Source: Chloroflexota bacterium
Lineage (GTDB): Bacteria > Chloroflexota > Anaerolineae > UBA4142
NCBI GenBank assembly: GCA_016215025.1
Contig: JACRMI010000182.1
Span: 1 to 64,000, forward strand
Length of the DNA: 64,000 bases
Reading direction: 5' to 3'
This document shows positions 48,710 through 59,078 of this stretch, in pieces. Below the pieces are notes generated by a model. The model did no database searches, had not been told where the DNA came from, and saw nothing but the letters and a program-made list of their open reading frames with translations. Both the position numbers and the translations under genes were made by a program. How positions within the stretch are numbered: position 1 is the first letter of the stretch; every line of letters begins with the position of its first letter.

Positions 48710-49360
48710 ATGACACGCGTAGCCAAATCACACACAGCCCAAACCCACTCGGATGCCGAGATTCATCACCTGATCGCTGGTGAGTTGTGCTTGGATTTTG
48801 CCAACACGTTATACGGTCATGACAAAACACCCATCCATGAATACTTGAACAGCTATCGGGACCTCGTGCTTTGGAGTCAGCACGCGGGCAGGTTCGACCA
48901 GCGTACGGCTGATGTGCTGCTCCGCAAAGCCGAGCGTTTTCCCAACGAAGCACTCGTCGTATTCCATCGCGCCATTGCCCTGCGCGAAACCCTCTTCCGA
49001 TTATTTGATGCCGTCGCCAATCATAAATCTCCTTCAAATACGGATCTCGCCGCGCTAGATGCAGCGCGAATAGAGGCAATTTCACACTCGCATCTTGTTC
49101 GCACTGCGAAAAGTTTTACGCTCGACTGGAACGACCAGACCGCGCTCGATCAAATGCTGTGGGAGATTGCGGTTTCGGCGGCAGACCTTATGACGTCGGA
49201 CAGACTAGCTCTGGTTCGCGAGTGTAGCGGCGATTTGTGCGATTGGCTCTTTGTGGATACGAGTCGGAATCACATGCGCCGCTGGTGTTCAATGAGCATG
49301 TGTGGCAATCGCGCTAAGGTTCGGCGCTTTGCTCACCGGAAACTAAAGCGAACCGCCTGA
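48710..49360 (+). CDS. ABATE/CGNR zinc-finger transcriptional regulator
   Basis: 'LCLDFANTLYGHDKTPIHEYLNSYRDLVLWSQHAG', C-terminal 'CSGDLCDWLFVDTSRNHMRRWCSMSMCGNRAKVRRFAHR'. Confidence 0.93.
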   Translation: MTRVAKSHTAQTHSDAEIHHLIAGELCLDFANTLYGHDKTPIHEYLNSYRDLVLWSQHAGRFDQRTADVLLRKAERFPNEALVVFHRAIALRETLFRLFDAVANHKSPSNTDLAALDAARIEAISHSHLVRTAKSFTLDWNDQTALDQMLWEIAVSAADLMTSDRLALVRECSGDLCDWLFVDTSRNHMRRWCSMSMCGNRAKVRRFAHRKLKRTA

Positions 49361-49482
49361 CAATATGAATAGCTTGCAGCCGACCAAGCCCATGCGGCTT
49401 GGTTTTGGTTTACCCGTTGACAGCCGATTTTCGCTCTGTTATAATCCTAACCAGTATAGAGCATTAAACAGGTTTGTGATGA

Positions 49483-49530
49483 GTGGGGCAAATTTCCAAT
49501 TTGCCAGGTAAGTTGGTTACTTGCTCTACG
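49483..49530. repeat. Dispersed repeat, family J
   Basis: 'ggggcaaatttccaatttgccaggtaag'. Confidence 0.6.
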
Positions 49531-49548
49531 CTTCAAGGGAGGAATACT

Positions 49549-50868
49549 ATGAAGAGCCGACAAGTGCCAATTATTGCAAGCTTGGTGATGCTTGCACTGT
49601 TAATGATCCTTGGATTTGCTGGCAGTGAAATTCAATTAGCTGCTCCAGATCACATTTGTCCAACTAATCCGCCATCCAACGTCGAGTGCAATGTCATTCA
49701 AGGCGTAAGCAGCAATCACACCCTGCCAAACGTGGTCGGCGCGACGATCAGCGGCGGCGGTCAATTCGATATGGCGAACAGTGTAACCGCAAATTTCGGA
49801 ACGGTCGGCGGCGGAATCGATAACCTCGCGGGCAATCTCGCCGTCGTCGGCGGGGGTTCATACAATCGCGCAAACGGTTTTCGGGCGACGATCAGCGGCG
49901 GTTCAAGCAACTCATCACGTGGCGCATACTCAAATATAAACGGTGGCGAAAACAACAGCGCCAGTTCGTACTATACCGTGATCGGTGGCGGCAGCAGCAA
50001 TAACGCAAGTGATCGTTACGCAACCATCGGAGGTGGTTCGGGCAACACGGCGAGCTTTACACTCGCGACCGTCGGCGGCGGTGGATACAACTCGGCGACC
50101 AGCTTGGACGCAACGGTCGCCGGTGGCTCGCGCAATACAGCCAGTGGCGCTTTCAGTTTTGTCGGCGGCGGCGCAGATAACATCGCCAGCGCCCTCGATG
50201 CGACCATCAGCGGTGGCGCAGGCAACAACGCCAGCGGCGAACACTCGACTATAAGCGGCGGACTGGCGAATCACGCAACGGGCAAGTACAGCGTGGTCGG
50301 CGGCGGATTCGAAAATCGAGCGGGCAGCAAAAACGCCGATCAAGTTCAGTATGCAACCATTGGCGGCGGGTCGCACAATACGGCAAGCGGATTCTTCTCG
50401 ACAGTACCTGGTGGCTCGGCTAATGAAGCCGCCGCCGCGTACAGTTTTGCGGCAGGACACCAAGCCAAAGTTGATCCTTCACATGACGGCGCATTTCTCC
50501 TCGCCGATTCAACTGCATCGGATTTCAACTCAACCACATCGAACGAATTTGCCGTGCGCGCGACTGGTGGCATCCGCTTCGTTACCGCTGTGGACGCATC
50601 AGGCAGACCACTTGCAGGACTAAAGCTGGCTCCTGGCTCCAACAAATGGGAATCAATAGGCAACAATCCAACCAGCCTGTCGTTCGATCAATCGCAACCA
50701 ATCGCCTCGCTCGAAAATGAAAATACGGCGCTACGCTCGCAAATCGCAAAACTGGACGAACGCATCGCCGCGTTGGAGCAACAATCGAACGCCAACAATT
50801 TGTTGCCGAGTGGAACACTATTCGCTGGAATTGTTTTGGTGAGTTTCATTTTTTCGCGCAGGACATGA
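49549..50868 (+). CDS. Secreted YadA-head-like repeat protein with C-terminal coiled coil and TM anchor
   Basis: About 14-15 consecutive 15-aa units of form '[TV][IV].GG..N.A.g...A', then 'ENENTALRSQIAKLDERIAALEQQSN', then 'LLPSGTLFAGIVLVSFIFSRRT'. Confidence 0.8.
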   Translation: MKSRQVPIIASLVMLALLMILGFAGSEIQLAAPDHICPTNPPSNVECNVIQGVSSNHTLPNVVGATISGGGQFDMANSVTANFGTVGGGIDNLAGNLAVVGGGSYNRANGFRATISGGSSNSSRGAYSNINGGENNSASSYYTVIGGGSSNNASDRYATIGGGSGNTASFTLATVGGGGYNSATSLDATVAGGSRNTASGAFSFVGGGADNIASALDATISGGAGNNASGEHSTISGGLANHATGKYSVVGGGFENRAGSKNADQVQYATIGGGSHNTASGFFSTVPGGSANEAAAAYSFAAGHQAKVDPSHDGAFLLADSTASDFNSTTSNEFAVRATGGIRFVTAVDASGRPLAGLKLAPGSNKWESIGNNPTSLSFDQSQPIASLENENTALRSQIAKLDERIAALEQQSNANNLLPSGTLFAGIVLVSFIFSRRT

Positions 50869-50869
50869 T

Positions 50870-51544
50870 ATGAAAACAATCTGGACCTGTCTCGTTCTGT
50901 CCCTCATTTTTGTCGTTGGCTGCACAGCGCCTGCAATTCCTCAACCAACAACTCCACCTGCCACACCTGCGCCAACTCATCGCCCGATTACATACGCTGA
51001 GATTACACCTGGTCCACACAAATCGGTTGGCGATCTTTCAACCGTGATCGATGTGCCGCCCTTTCCGTACGCACAACCACTTCCACCTCCGGTTCCATCG
51101 ATCATCGACGGACTCTACACGCGCACGATTCCATTCGACGGCACGCCGGTACCATGCAGGCGCTGCGCCGGTTATCGATTGGAAGGCGGCACGTGGTCGC
51201 TGTATTTGAATAACGGCGTTTTCAAAGTTTTCCAACAAGACACCAATTTTCAAGCGGTCGGTTCGTTCGCCGTTTCAAATGATCGCATTACATTTTTCAA
51301 CGATCCGTACTGCGAAGAAGACCTCACGATGGTGGGAACATATAGCTGGCAAAAAAATGGCGACACGTTGACTATGCAAACGATTGGCGATTCGTGCTCC
51401 ATCGGTTTACGCGCCAAGAATTTGACGGCGACAAGCTGGGTCAAAAAAATCGATCCCTGTCAGCCGCCGAACAAGGAGTCCGCGATAACCGATCACTGGA
51501 AAAAACCGCCAGAGTGTGATCGGGTTTTGACGCGGACGCCATGA
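50870..51544 (+). CDS. Putative lipoprotein
   Basis: Lipobox 'LIFVVGCTAP', Pro/Thr linker. Confidence 0.75.
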   Translation: MKTIWTCLVLSLIFVVGCTAPAIPQPTTPPATPAPTHRPITYAEITPGPHKSVGDLSTVIDVPPFPYAQPLPPPVPSIIDGLYTRTIPFDGTPVPCRRCAGYRLEGGTWSLYLNNGVFKVFQQDTNFQAVGSFAVSNDRITFFNDPYCEEDLTMVGTYSWQKNGDTLTMQTIGDSCSIGLRAKNLTATSWVKKIDPCQPPNKESAITDHWKKPPECDRVLTRTP

Positions 51545-51548
51545 TGTC

Positions 51549-51591
51549 AGAAAATGCGACACACCTCGGAGGTGCGTCGCATTTATTTCTG
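51549..51591. repeat. Palindrome, family I (AAATGCGACACACCTcggAGGTGCGTCGCATTT)
   Basis: Related to 27208-27250. Confidence 0.85.
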
Positions 51592-51620
51592 TGGTAAAAT
51601 CGCGCCCAGGAGGTTGCCGA

Positions 51621-52604
51621 ATGCGAATTCTCTCTCGCTCCGACGTTCAGAAATCCTTGTCGATGAAAGATGCAATTGTGATCGTACGCGATGCCTTTGC
51701 GCAGCTCTCGTCGAATCAAGCGACCGTTCCCGTTCGTATTCCAATCCCGATTCAAAAGCACGACGGCGTCACGTTGTTCATGCCCGCGCATTTGCACACC
51801 AGCGACGCGCTCGCGATCAAAATCGTTTCCGTGCATAATCAAAATCCTGCGAAGGGATTGCCGCTCATTCATGCGCTCGTCGTCGTGATCGATGCTGGCA
51901 CCGGCAAGCCCCTCGCGGCGATGGAAGGCGGATACCTCACGGCATTGCGGACTGGCGCGGCCAGCGGCGCAGCCACCGATTTACTTGCGCGACGCGATGC
52001 ACGCGTTGCCGCGATTTTCGGCGCGGGCGTGCAAGGGCGGACGCAACTCCTCGCGATTGCGAGCGTCCGCGACCTCGAACGTGTTTACGTTTATGATGCG
52101 GTTCCTGCCCAAGTTGAAAAATATATTGCCGATATGCGGGGACAGCCCGGCGTGCCAAGCGATTTGCGCGCGGCATCCTCATCGACTCAAGCCATACACG
52201 AAGCGGACATTATTTGCACAGCGACTACATCGCGGCAAGCGGTATTCAATCACGCCGATTTGAAACGCGGCGTGCATATCAATGCAGTCGGCGCATACAC
52301 GCCGGAGATGCAAGAGATTCCAGAGGAGACTGTGCGCGCGAGCAAACTCGTGATCGATCATCGTGCCAGTGCGCTAGCCGAAGCTGGGGATTTGATTATC
52401 GCGATGCAAAAAGGCATCATCAGCGAGTCACATATTTACGCGGAGATTGGAGAGATTGCAGCGGGGAAAAAACCGGGACGCACAAGCGACGACGAAATCA
52501 CATTCTTCAAGTCCGTCGGCAACGCCGTGCAAGATGCGTCCGTCGCACGCGCGATTTACGATGCGGCGATGAAAAACAATTTAGGTAGTGAAGCAGAGTT
52601 ATAA
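51621..52604 (+). CDS. Ornithine cyclodeaminase/mu-crystallin family protein
   Basis: '[44 protein letters not shown]', '[18 protein letters not shown]'. Confidence 0.93.
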   Translation: MRILSRSDVQKSLSMKDAIVIVRDAFAQLSSNQATVPVRIPIPIQKHDGVTLFMPAHLHTSDALAIKIVSVHNQNPAKGLPLIHALVVVIDAGTGKPLAAMEGGYLTALRTGAASGAATDLLARRDARVAAIFGAGVQGRTQLLAIASVRDLERVYVYDAVPAQVEKYIADMRGQPGVPSDLRAASSSTQAIHEADIICTATTSRQAVFNHADLKRGVHINAVGAYTPEMQEIPEETVRASKLVIDHRASALAEAGDLIIAMQKGIISESHIYAEIGEIAAGKKPGRTSDDEITFFKSVGNAVQDASVARAIYDAAMKNNLGSEAEL

Positions 52605-52605
52605 C

Positions 52606-52706
52606 TAATCGTCAAATAGTCAGGTAGTCAGTTGGTCGTATAGTCGAACAAAGATAAATGGGTTTGACCATTTGACTATCTGACGACGTGACTATTCGAC
52701 TAATCA
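52606..52706. repeat. Dispersed repeat, family F (GTCAAATAGTCAGGTAGTCAG...TGACTATCTGACGACGTGACTATTCGAC)
   Basis: Inverted halves of tandem AGTC words. Confidence 0.75.
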
Positions 52707-53861
52707 GACCACATTCCCTTCTTGAATCAATCGCCCTTCGGCGAAACGCTCATAGTTCAGCATCGAAATATCAATCGTCTTGGCTTGCCCATCGACGATG
52801 ATTTCGCTCATCAATTTGCCGGTCGCCGGCGAATGCTGGAACCCATGCCCCGAAAATCCCGCCGCAATGTAGAATCCCGGCAGCGACTGCACCTGCGCAA
52901 TGATTGGCTGATCGTCCGGTGTGACCTCGTACAACCCCGCCGTTTGACTCGCGACCCGCGCATGTTCCAACAACGGCAATCGATATAATGCGCGCTCTAA
53001 CATTTTCAGATGAAACTCCTCATCGATGGCATATGTGTCGCCGGGCTTTTCGTCTGCATTCGACATGCCGACCAGCAAGCCCGCACCCTCTGGATGGAAA
53101 TAGAGCGACGTTGCCATCTCGATCGTGAAAACATGATCGTGCGGAATTTGCGACAGCACATCGGTTGTAAAAAATTGACGGCGCACCGGCACGATCGGAA
53201 TATCCAAGCCAGCCATCTTTCCAATCGATGCTGCCCATGGTCCCGCGCAATTCACCACCGTTCGAGTCTCTACTTCGCCTTGATTGGTAACGACCGATGA
53301 GACGCGTCCACCCTTCGTCTTGATTCCCGTCACCGTCGTCTCGGTTTCGATTTGCGCGCCGCATTTCCGCGCACCTTTCGCAAATCCTTGCGTCACACTA
53401 TTCGGATCGGCGAGTCCATCGCGTGGGCATAGTGTTCCACCAATCACACCTTCAAGATTGACGAGCGGAACAAGCGCCGCAATTTCCGACGGAGACAAAT
53501 ATTTGACCCACGGCACGCCCACGCGATGCTGCAATTCGACATTGGCTTGAAATGTCTTGACCTCTTCGGGCGTGGTCAACAAAAAGAGATAGCCAATCGG
53601 TCGATAGCTTGCCGATACGCCAAAGAGTTCCTCAAAGTGCGAGATCACGTTGAGCGAAAACATCGACAAGCGAATGTTGACCTCGGTCGAGAATTGATAA
53701 CGCACGCCACCCGCATTTCGACCGGTCGATCCCATGCCCAGGAATTTTTCGCGCTCAAGAAGCACAACCGAACCCACCCCACGCTCGGCGAGATAGTACG
53801 CGGTGCTTGCACCCATGCATCCGCCGCCAATAACCACTACGTCCGCTGTCTTTGGTAACAT
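52704..53861 (-). CDS. DAO-family FAD-dependent oxidoreductase (sarcosine oxidase beta-like)
   Basis: 'ADVVVIGGGCMGASTAYYLAERGVGSVVLLER', 'GLYEVTPDDQPIIAQVQSLPGFYIAAGFSGHGFQHSPATGKLMSEII'. Confidence 0.94.
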   Translation of the reverse strand: MLPKTADVVVIGGGCMGASTAYYLAERGVGSVVLLEREKFLGMGSTGRNAGGVRYQFSTEVNIRLSMFSLNVISHFEELFGVSASYRPIGYLFLLTTPEEVKTFQANVELQHRVGVPWVKYLSPSEIAALVPLVNLEGVIGGTLCPRDGLADPNSVTQGFAKGARKCGAQIETETTVTGIKTKGGRVSSVVTNQGEVETRTVVNCAGPWAASIGKMAGLDIPIVPVRRQFFTTDVLSQIPHDHVFTIEMATSLYFHPEGAGLLVGMSNADEKPGDTYAIDEEFHLKMLERALYRLPLLEHARVASQTAGLYEVTPDDQPIIAQVQSLPGFYIAAGFSGHGFQHSPATGKLMSEIIVDGQAKTIDISMLNYERFAEGRLIQEGNVV

Positions 53862-53885
53862 CGATGTAACCTCGAAAAAGATTTT

Positions 53886-53955
53886 ATACAGTAGCGCGAG
53901 CGGCTTCGGCACCAAAGGTGCCGCGCTCGCCGTGAGCGAGCCGCTCGCGCTACAA
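53886..53955. repeat. Palindromic repeat (TAGCGCGAGCGGC...GCCGCTCGCGCTACA)
   Basis: Inverted repeat read directly. Confidence 0.8.
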
Positions 53956-54023
53956 CAATCAAATTTATTTTATCACGGGTGGTACAATCGGGCAATTACA
54001 ATGATGTACTTGCAACGCGAGAA

Positions 54024-55505
54024 TTAACGGCGCGGAGTAACCGTCGGAGTTGGGGTCGGGTCATTCACTGTCGATGTGGTCATGGCAAATTCCCAGACCG
54101 CATGAGCCGCCGCATCCGATAGTTCATCGAGCGCCTGATCGTTGATGTTGTTAATGTCATCACACGGCATGTGATAACAATTGTCCAATCCTTGTCCCGC
54201 GCCAGAGAAGAGACCGCCTGCCGGAATTCCGACGTCGATGAAAGGATCATAATCGGAGCTTCCATCCAAAGCCGTTGGCTCAGTCGCCAAACCGACCGAG
54301 TCGAAATAATCCAGAAAAATTTTTTCGACCTCGCCCGACCCTGGGGGTCCCGACGTTCGCGTGTCGGAGCCATTGCCGTCGTAGACGAAACGCTTGTAAT
54401 TCGGCGACGCGATCATATCGAAATTCAAGACGACGGCGATGTTCTGGATGCCGCGCGCATCTAACTGGTCCACATAGTATCGGGAACCCAGCAACCCTTC
54501 TTCCTCTGCACCCCAGAACGCAAACCGCATCTTATTTCTCGGATCGATTTTGAGATTAGATATTTGCAAAGCGATCTCCAAAATCGCAGCAGAGCCACTG
54601 GCGTTGTCATTTAGGCCGGGTCCCTCGGGCACCGAGTCGAGGTGACCACCCACGATGACGACGCGATCATCGCGCCCGCCCGGAGTCTCGCCGATGATGT
54701 TTTCGGTCGTGCGAAACTCAGTCGATGTCGACGTCGTCAAGTGAAGGGTGACCGCGCCGCTCTGCATCAAGCGGTATAATTCTTCGCCGACCGCAAAACT
54801 GGCGCCGACGACCGGAATATTGATGCCTGGCTCACCGATCATTCCTCTGACCACATCGGCGCGACCGGGCTTGCCCTCGTTGAAAATAATGACGCCAGCC
54901 GCTCCTGCATTTTGGGCATTGACGACCTTTTGCCGAAACGTGCAGGTACCGCGTTGAATCAGCGCAATGCGCCCGGCGATAAAGCCCGCAAAGTCGGACG
55001 CCTCACAGCCACTCGTCGATGTAGTGGATGCGGCACTCGACGGAATTATAATGTCGGGAGTCGTTTGCAACTGAGCAGTAACATCCCCGCTGCCCGAGTA
55101 TCCCATCGCTCTCATATCCGTGCCTACGGTGAAGGATCGGGGATTGGGCGATGTGCGCTCTAGCACCGGCGGCGCTAACTCTTGAAAGTATGGAAACTGG
55201 AATGATTGGCGGGTGACAATGTATCCCGCGCTCTGCAATTTGTTCGCCACGTAATCCGCCGAGGCTTGATGACCGGGTGTGCCCGCTGCGCGATTGTTGC
55301 CGTTATTATCCGCAATCGTCTGAAACGCGACGAGGTGAGTCCGAATGTTGGCGGCAGTTATCCCCGCGCGCAATGCTGAAGAGTCTTTGGAAATTTGTAC
55401 CGAGGGGAACAGGGCAGAAATGAGGAGCAGGGTAAGTAAAGCCATGACTATCAGAATGACGAACTTGACGGTGAGATTTTTGATTTCTTCCTCCGATCTG
55501 AGCAT
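54024..55505 (-). CDS. M28-family metallopeptidase with PA domain and N-terminal TM/signal
   Basis: 'IVGGHLDSVPEGPGLNDNASGSAAILEIA', 'FAFWGAEEEGLLGSRYYVDQL', 'ALDGSSDYDPFIDVGIPAGGLFSGA'; PA-like 'GRIALIQRGTCTFRQKVVNAQNAGAAGVIIFN'. Confidence 0.94.
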   Translation of the reverse strand: MLRSEEEIKNLTVKFVILIVMALLTLLLISALFPSVQISKDSSALRAGITAANIRTHLVAFQTIADNNGNNRAAGTPGHQASADYVANKLQSAGYIVTRQSFQFPYFQELAPPVLERTSPNPRSFTVGTDMRAMGYSGSGDVTAQLQTTPDIIIPSSAASTTSTSGCEASDFAGFIAGRIALIQRGTCTFRQKVVNAQNAGAAGVIIFNEGKPGRADVVRGMIGEPGINIPVVGASFAVGEELYRLMQSGAVTLHLTTSTSTEFRTTENIIGETPGGRDDRVVIVGGHLDSVPEGPGLNDNASGSAAILEIALQISNLKIDPRNKMRFAFWGAEEEGLLGSRYYVDQLDARGIQNIAVVLNFDMIASPNYKRFVYDGNGSDTRTSGPPGSGEVEKIFLDYFDSVGLATEPTALDGSSDYDPFIDVGIPAGGLFSGAGQGLDNCYHMPCDDINNINDQALDELSDAAAHAVWEFAMTTSTVNDPTPTPTVTPRR

Positions 55506-55676
55506 TAGACACGAGTCGCTACAAAAGGATAGTGTCGGGTGGCGTGGTCGCGAAAAATGAAACCCGTGTCAGACAAAACCAAACAACATCAAGTATAGAT
55601 AGACCGCTAATCAACGTCAAGAGGTGGTGCTCAATTAGTTTGACACACATCAATCGCAATGGTATTCTTACGATCA

Positions 55677-56561
55677 ATGACTCACCAATCTTCAACTCGC
55701 GGCTATCTGCTCATCGTGCTTGCCGCTTGCCTTTGGGCGACCATCGGCTTGTTCACGCGCCAGCTCCATGATTTGTATGGCTTGTCCGCTTTGACCGTCG
55801 TCTTTCTCCGTGCGGGCGTCGCGTTCGTCATCGCCTTTATCGCGCTCGCAATTTTCCGACGCAAGCTACTTTATTTTTCGCCGAGTCGTTTAGGATTGCT
55901 CGTCCTCTACGGACTCGTCGGCATTTCCGTTTTCTATTTCTTGTACGCGCAAGCGATCATCACGACGAGCGTTACCACTGCCGTCGTTTTGCTCTACACC
56001 GCGCCAGCTTTCGTCACGATCATCGCGTGGCGAACGTGGGGCGAACCGTTGACCGCGCGCAAACTCGTCGCCGTTGGATTAGCGATTGTCGGATGCGCAC
56101 TCGTCGCCAAGGCGTACGATCCCGCAGAGTGGCAACTCAACCTGGTCGGCGTTTTGATTGGCTTGGGCGCAGGTTTTACGTACGCGCTCTTTACCGTTTT
56201 CAACAAAGCGGGCGCAGAGAAATTTCCGCTCGGCACGCTCATCACGTACGAATTGTTTTTCGGCGCGCTGTTTCTTCTGCCGCTGCAATCACCCGATGCA
56301 TTTGCGGTGATGATCGAACAGCCAACCGCGTGGGTATTTTTGCTCGGCTTGGTGTTGGGACCGACGCTGGGATCGATCACGGTGTTCAACCTTGGCTTGC
56401 GCAGTTTACCCGCCAGCAACGTCAGCATCGTTGCGACGATTGAACCGGTCGTCGCAAGTGCCATCGCATTTTTCGTTTTCAGCGAACGAATGGATGTGTT
56501 ACAAATCGTTGGGGGAATAATGGTGATAGGAGGAGCGTTGTGGCTGAGTTTAGTGCAATAG
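55677..56561 (+). CDS. EamA/DMT-family transporter
   Basis: Ten hydrophobic segments; 'AACLWATIGLFTRQL' and 'SNVSIVATIEPVVASAIAFFVFSERM'. Confidence 0.93.
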   Translation: MTHQSSTRGYLLIVLAACLWATIGLFTRQLHDLYGLSALTVVFLRAGVAFVIAFIALAIFRRKLLYFSPSRLGLLVLYGLVGISVFYFLYAQAIITTSVTTAVVLLYTAPAFVTIIAWRTWGEPLTARKLVAVGLAIVGCALVAKAYDPAEWQLNLVGVLIGLGAGFTYALFTVFNKAGAEKFPLGTLITYELFFGALFLLPLQSPDAFAVMIEQPTAWVFLLGLVLGPTLGSITVFNLGLRSLPASNVSIVATIEPVVASAIAFFVFSERMDVLQIVGGIMVIGGALWLSLVQ

Positions 56562-56636
56562 TGCGATAGTGCGTAGTTAAAACCCACCTGCACAACTATC
56601 GCACTATCTTACTAACACACTATTGCACTATTGAGG
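56556..56636. repeat. Dispersed repeat, family G (CAATAGTGCGATAGTGCG...CGCACTATCTTACTAACACACTATTGCACTATTG)
   Basis: Inverted halves; overlaps the end of the EamA gene and abuts the next gene. Confidence 0.75.
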
Positions 56637-57485
56637 ACGCAACCAAAAGAGGAGCACAATCGCGCCGAGGAAAATCATGGCGTATTCAACCAGCACAATG
56701 CGGTTGAGTCGATTCCAAAGATACTGTTGTCCCAGTCCTGCGAACGCATAAAAGAAGACAAGCAAGAATCCGCCGCCGAGAAAGCCGGAGAGATTCCAAT
56801 AGTTCAGCACCCAGACGAGTTCGCCCATAATCAAGCCGATGACGACGGAATAAATCCAGGCGCGGAGAAAATCGGATTCGCTGCCGCGCAACAATTCCAA
56901 TGCAAGCAAGCCAGCCACTAGGCCAATCGCCGATGCGGAATAGAGACTGCGCAATTTGAGACTGTAAATCGTCGCGAATAAAATCAACCCGATCAGGTAC
57001 GTCGCCAGGTTTAGACCGAGTCGTGCCGCACTATATCGACTGTCTTGCAAATCGATGGTTACGTATTCGGCGAGGACAACGGCGATGAAAAATGCGCCCG
57101 CGACGGCAACGAGCAACAATGCGTAGACGCCGTACGCGCGCACATCGGCAAACGCTAACAGAATCGTCGCGGTGATGGCGATGAGCGCGGGCAGAATCCA
57201 CAGAATGAACACGTACCACGTTTCGACAAGATGCACGCGCGGGTGCGTACGGGCAATAGAGTTCATGCCTGCGCCGGTGAGTCCGGCAAGCAAGAGTGCA
57301 ATCAACCATGTGCCGGATGTAGTAAAGCTGGCTTCCGATCCCAGAAACGAAAACTCGACGCGATAGGTGGGTAAGTCGAGCAGAAGCGAGAGCGTGAGAC
57401 CGACAAGCACCAAACTGGTGAGAAGACTCAGACGATCCAGCGGCACAAGTCGGCTGGACATTTGTGAGGACGATTCGTCTAACAT
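56628..57485 (-). CDS. Polytopic membrane protein of unknown function
   Basis: About 8 hydrophobic segments; start set at MLDESSSQ. Confidence 0.65.
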   Translation of the reverse strand: MLDESSSQMSSRLVPLDRLSLLTSLVLVGLTLSLLLDLPTYRVEFSFLGSEASFTTSGTWLIALLLAGLTGAGMNSIARTHPRVHLVETWYVFILWILPALIAITATILLAFADVRAYGVYALLLVAVAGAFFIAVVLAEYVTIDLQDSRYSAARLGLNLATYLIGLILFATIYSLKLRSLYSASAIGLVAGLLALELLRGSESDFLRAWIYSVVIGLIMGELVWVLNYWNLSGFLGGGFLLVFFYAFAGLGQQYLWNRLNRIVLVEYAMIFLGAIVLLFWLRPQ

Positions 57486-57519
57486 GGACGCATCATAATC
57501 ATCGAGGGAGTTTTTGTCA

Positions 57520-58182
57520 ATGTTTACGATTATCAGCGCAATCATCGGTGCAGTGGTTGGCGTGGGAATCAATTGGCTGGCGGATTGTTTCACAGCGCGG
57601 TATTCGCTCCAACACAAATTCTATTCACGCTGGCGTGCGCCCATCGTCGTGATCGTCGCGGCGCTCGCGTTTGCATTCTTGTCGGTGCGATTCGGAACAA
57701 GCACAACGTTCTTCCTCACCGCGATTTACACTGCGATCTTCCTCCTCGTGTTTGTTACCGACATCGAGCATCGCTTGATTTTCAACATCGTGATGCTCCC
57801 TTCAATTCTTTTCGCCGCCATTGCGAGTGTGCTTTTGCTTCCGCGCTGGCAACTCTATCTCTTGGGCGGCGTTATCGCGTTCATCATCGTCTTCGGCATC
57901 TACATCTTTGCCCAACTTTTTGCGCGCTTGCGCCACTTGAACGTTGCAGGCGGCGTCTTTGGTCAGGGCGATGTCAAGCTCGCGACGTTCATGGGCATCG
58001 TCGTTGGTTTTCCTGCGGTGGTGGCTGCGATTCTGTACACGATTGTGCTGGGCGGCATCGGCGCGATTCTGTTTCTCGGCTATCAACTCGTCGTTCATCG
58101 CCGCCTCGCGCTCAGTGCAGCGATTCCCTACGGACCATTTTTTTGCATCGCAGGCTGGGCGATCATGGCATTTCAATCCTAA
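57520..58182 (+). CDS. A24-family prepilin peptidase
   Basis: 'DIEHRLIFNIVMLPSI' and 'GGVFGQGDVKLATFMGIVVGFP' aspartyl protease motifs. Confidence 0.88.
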   Translation: MFTIISAIIGAVVGVGINWLADCFTARYSLQHKFYSRWRAPIVVIVAALAFAFLSVRFGTSTTFFLTAIYTAIFLLVFVTDIEHRLIFNIVMLPSILFAAIASVLLLPRWQLYLLGGVIAFIIVFGIYIFAQLFARLRHLNVAGGVFGQGDVKLATFMGIVVGFPAVVAAILYTIVLGGIGAILFLGYQLVVHRRLALSAAIPYGPFFCIAGWAIMAFQS

Positions 58183-58197
58183 AAGTTACTACTCAGG

Positions 58198-58277
58198 CTG
58201 TCATTTCGACGAGCGGTTTTTGCGAGGAGAAATCTCGCTTTGCATGGACAGAGATTTCTCGCTTCGCTCGAAATGAC
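58198..58277. repeat. Dispersed palindromic repeat, family B
   Basis: 'gtcatttcgacgagcggtttttgcgaggagaaatctcgc...gagatttctcgcttcgctcgaaatgaca'. Confidence 0.85.
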
Positions 58278-58443
58278 AAAAGGTCTGAGTAGTTACTCCT
58301 AAAATTGCCAAACCAGCCAAATGAGCCAAAGTTTGGTTTGGCACATTTGGTATTTTGGCACGTTTGGCAAATTTGATTTTGTTGCTTTACGTTTTTTGAA
58401 ATCATGGTAGAATAACGCCAATTAAATTTTGTTGAGGATTTAA

Positions 58444-58989
58444 ATGTCTGCTACCCCCGTTTACTGTACCAACCATCCAAAAACTGAAACACTGTTGCGT
58501 TGTAACAAATGCGGCAGACCTTTTTGTGTAAAATGCCTTCAGCGCACGCCGGTTGGATATCGTTGCAAAGAATGTTTGAACGTTCAGCAAGCCGGTTATT
58601 ACACTGCAACGCCAGTCGATTACGTGATCGTCGCCATTGTCGGGACAATTGCGTCGTTGATAGGTGGCGGCATTGCGTTAGTGCTTGGCGGCTTTTGGTT
58701 CATCTCGATTTTTTACGGGCCTGCGGCGGGCGGCATAATCGCCGAAATAATCCGCTTTGCGATTCAACGTCGCCGTGCGAAATATACCTGGCTCGTCGCT
58801 TGCGCTACCGTCGTCATCGGTGCGTTTCTTGTCGCCGGCGCATTACCGTTGCTCTTTTTGTTGCTGTCCTTCGGCTCGCCAAGCTTTGGCCGGCTAGGCG
58901 CAGGATTATTCAGCGGATTTTTCAACATCGGTTTGTGGATTTATTTGGTGTTAGCAGTAAGCACTGTTTACGCGCGATTGAGAGTCTAG
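58444..58989 (+). CDS. B-box-type zinc-finger membrane protein
   Basis: 'VYCTNHPKTETLLRCNKCGRPFCVKCLQRTPVGYRCKEC' followed by TM segments. Confidence 0.88.
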   Translation: MSATPVYCTNHPKTETLLRCNKCGRPFCVKCLQRTPVGYRCKECLNVQQAGYYTATPVDYVIVAIVGTIASLIGGGIALVLGGFWFISIFYGPAAGGIIAEIIRFAIQRRRAKYTWLVACATVVIGAFLVAGALPLLFLLLSFGSPSFGRLGAGLFSGFFNIGLWIYLVLAVSTVYARLRV

Positions 58990-59062
58990 TGTGTCACTCT
59001 GAGCGAAGCGAAGAGTATCGCAGTGCCACGTTGCGATGCTTCGCTCCGCTCAGCATGACAGT
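58990..59062. repeat. Dispersed palindromic repeat, family A
   Basis: 'gtgtcactctgagcgaagcgaagagtatc...gatgcttcgctccgctcagcatgaca'. Confidence 0.85.
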
Positions 59063-59078
59063 GCGGAGCACATACGCC

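Noticed and set aside
58509-59078. 5' 190 codons of the 800-aa recN track ORF
   Set aside because: Out-of-frame overlap with the 58444-58989 B-box gene and a family-A repeat; RecN homology starts at 59079.
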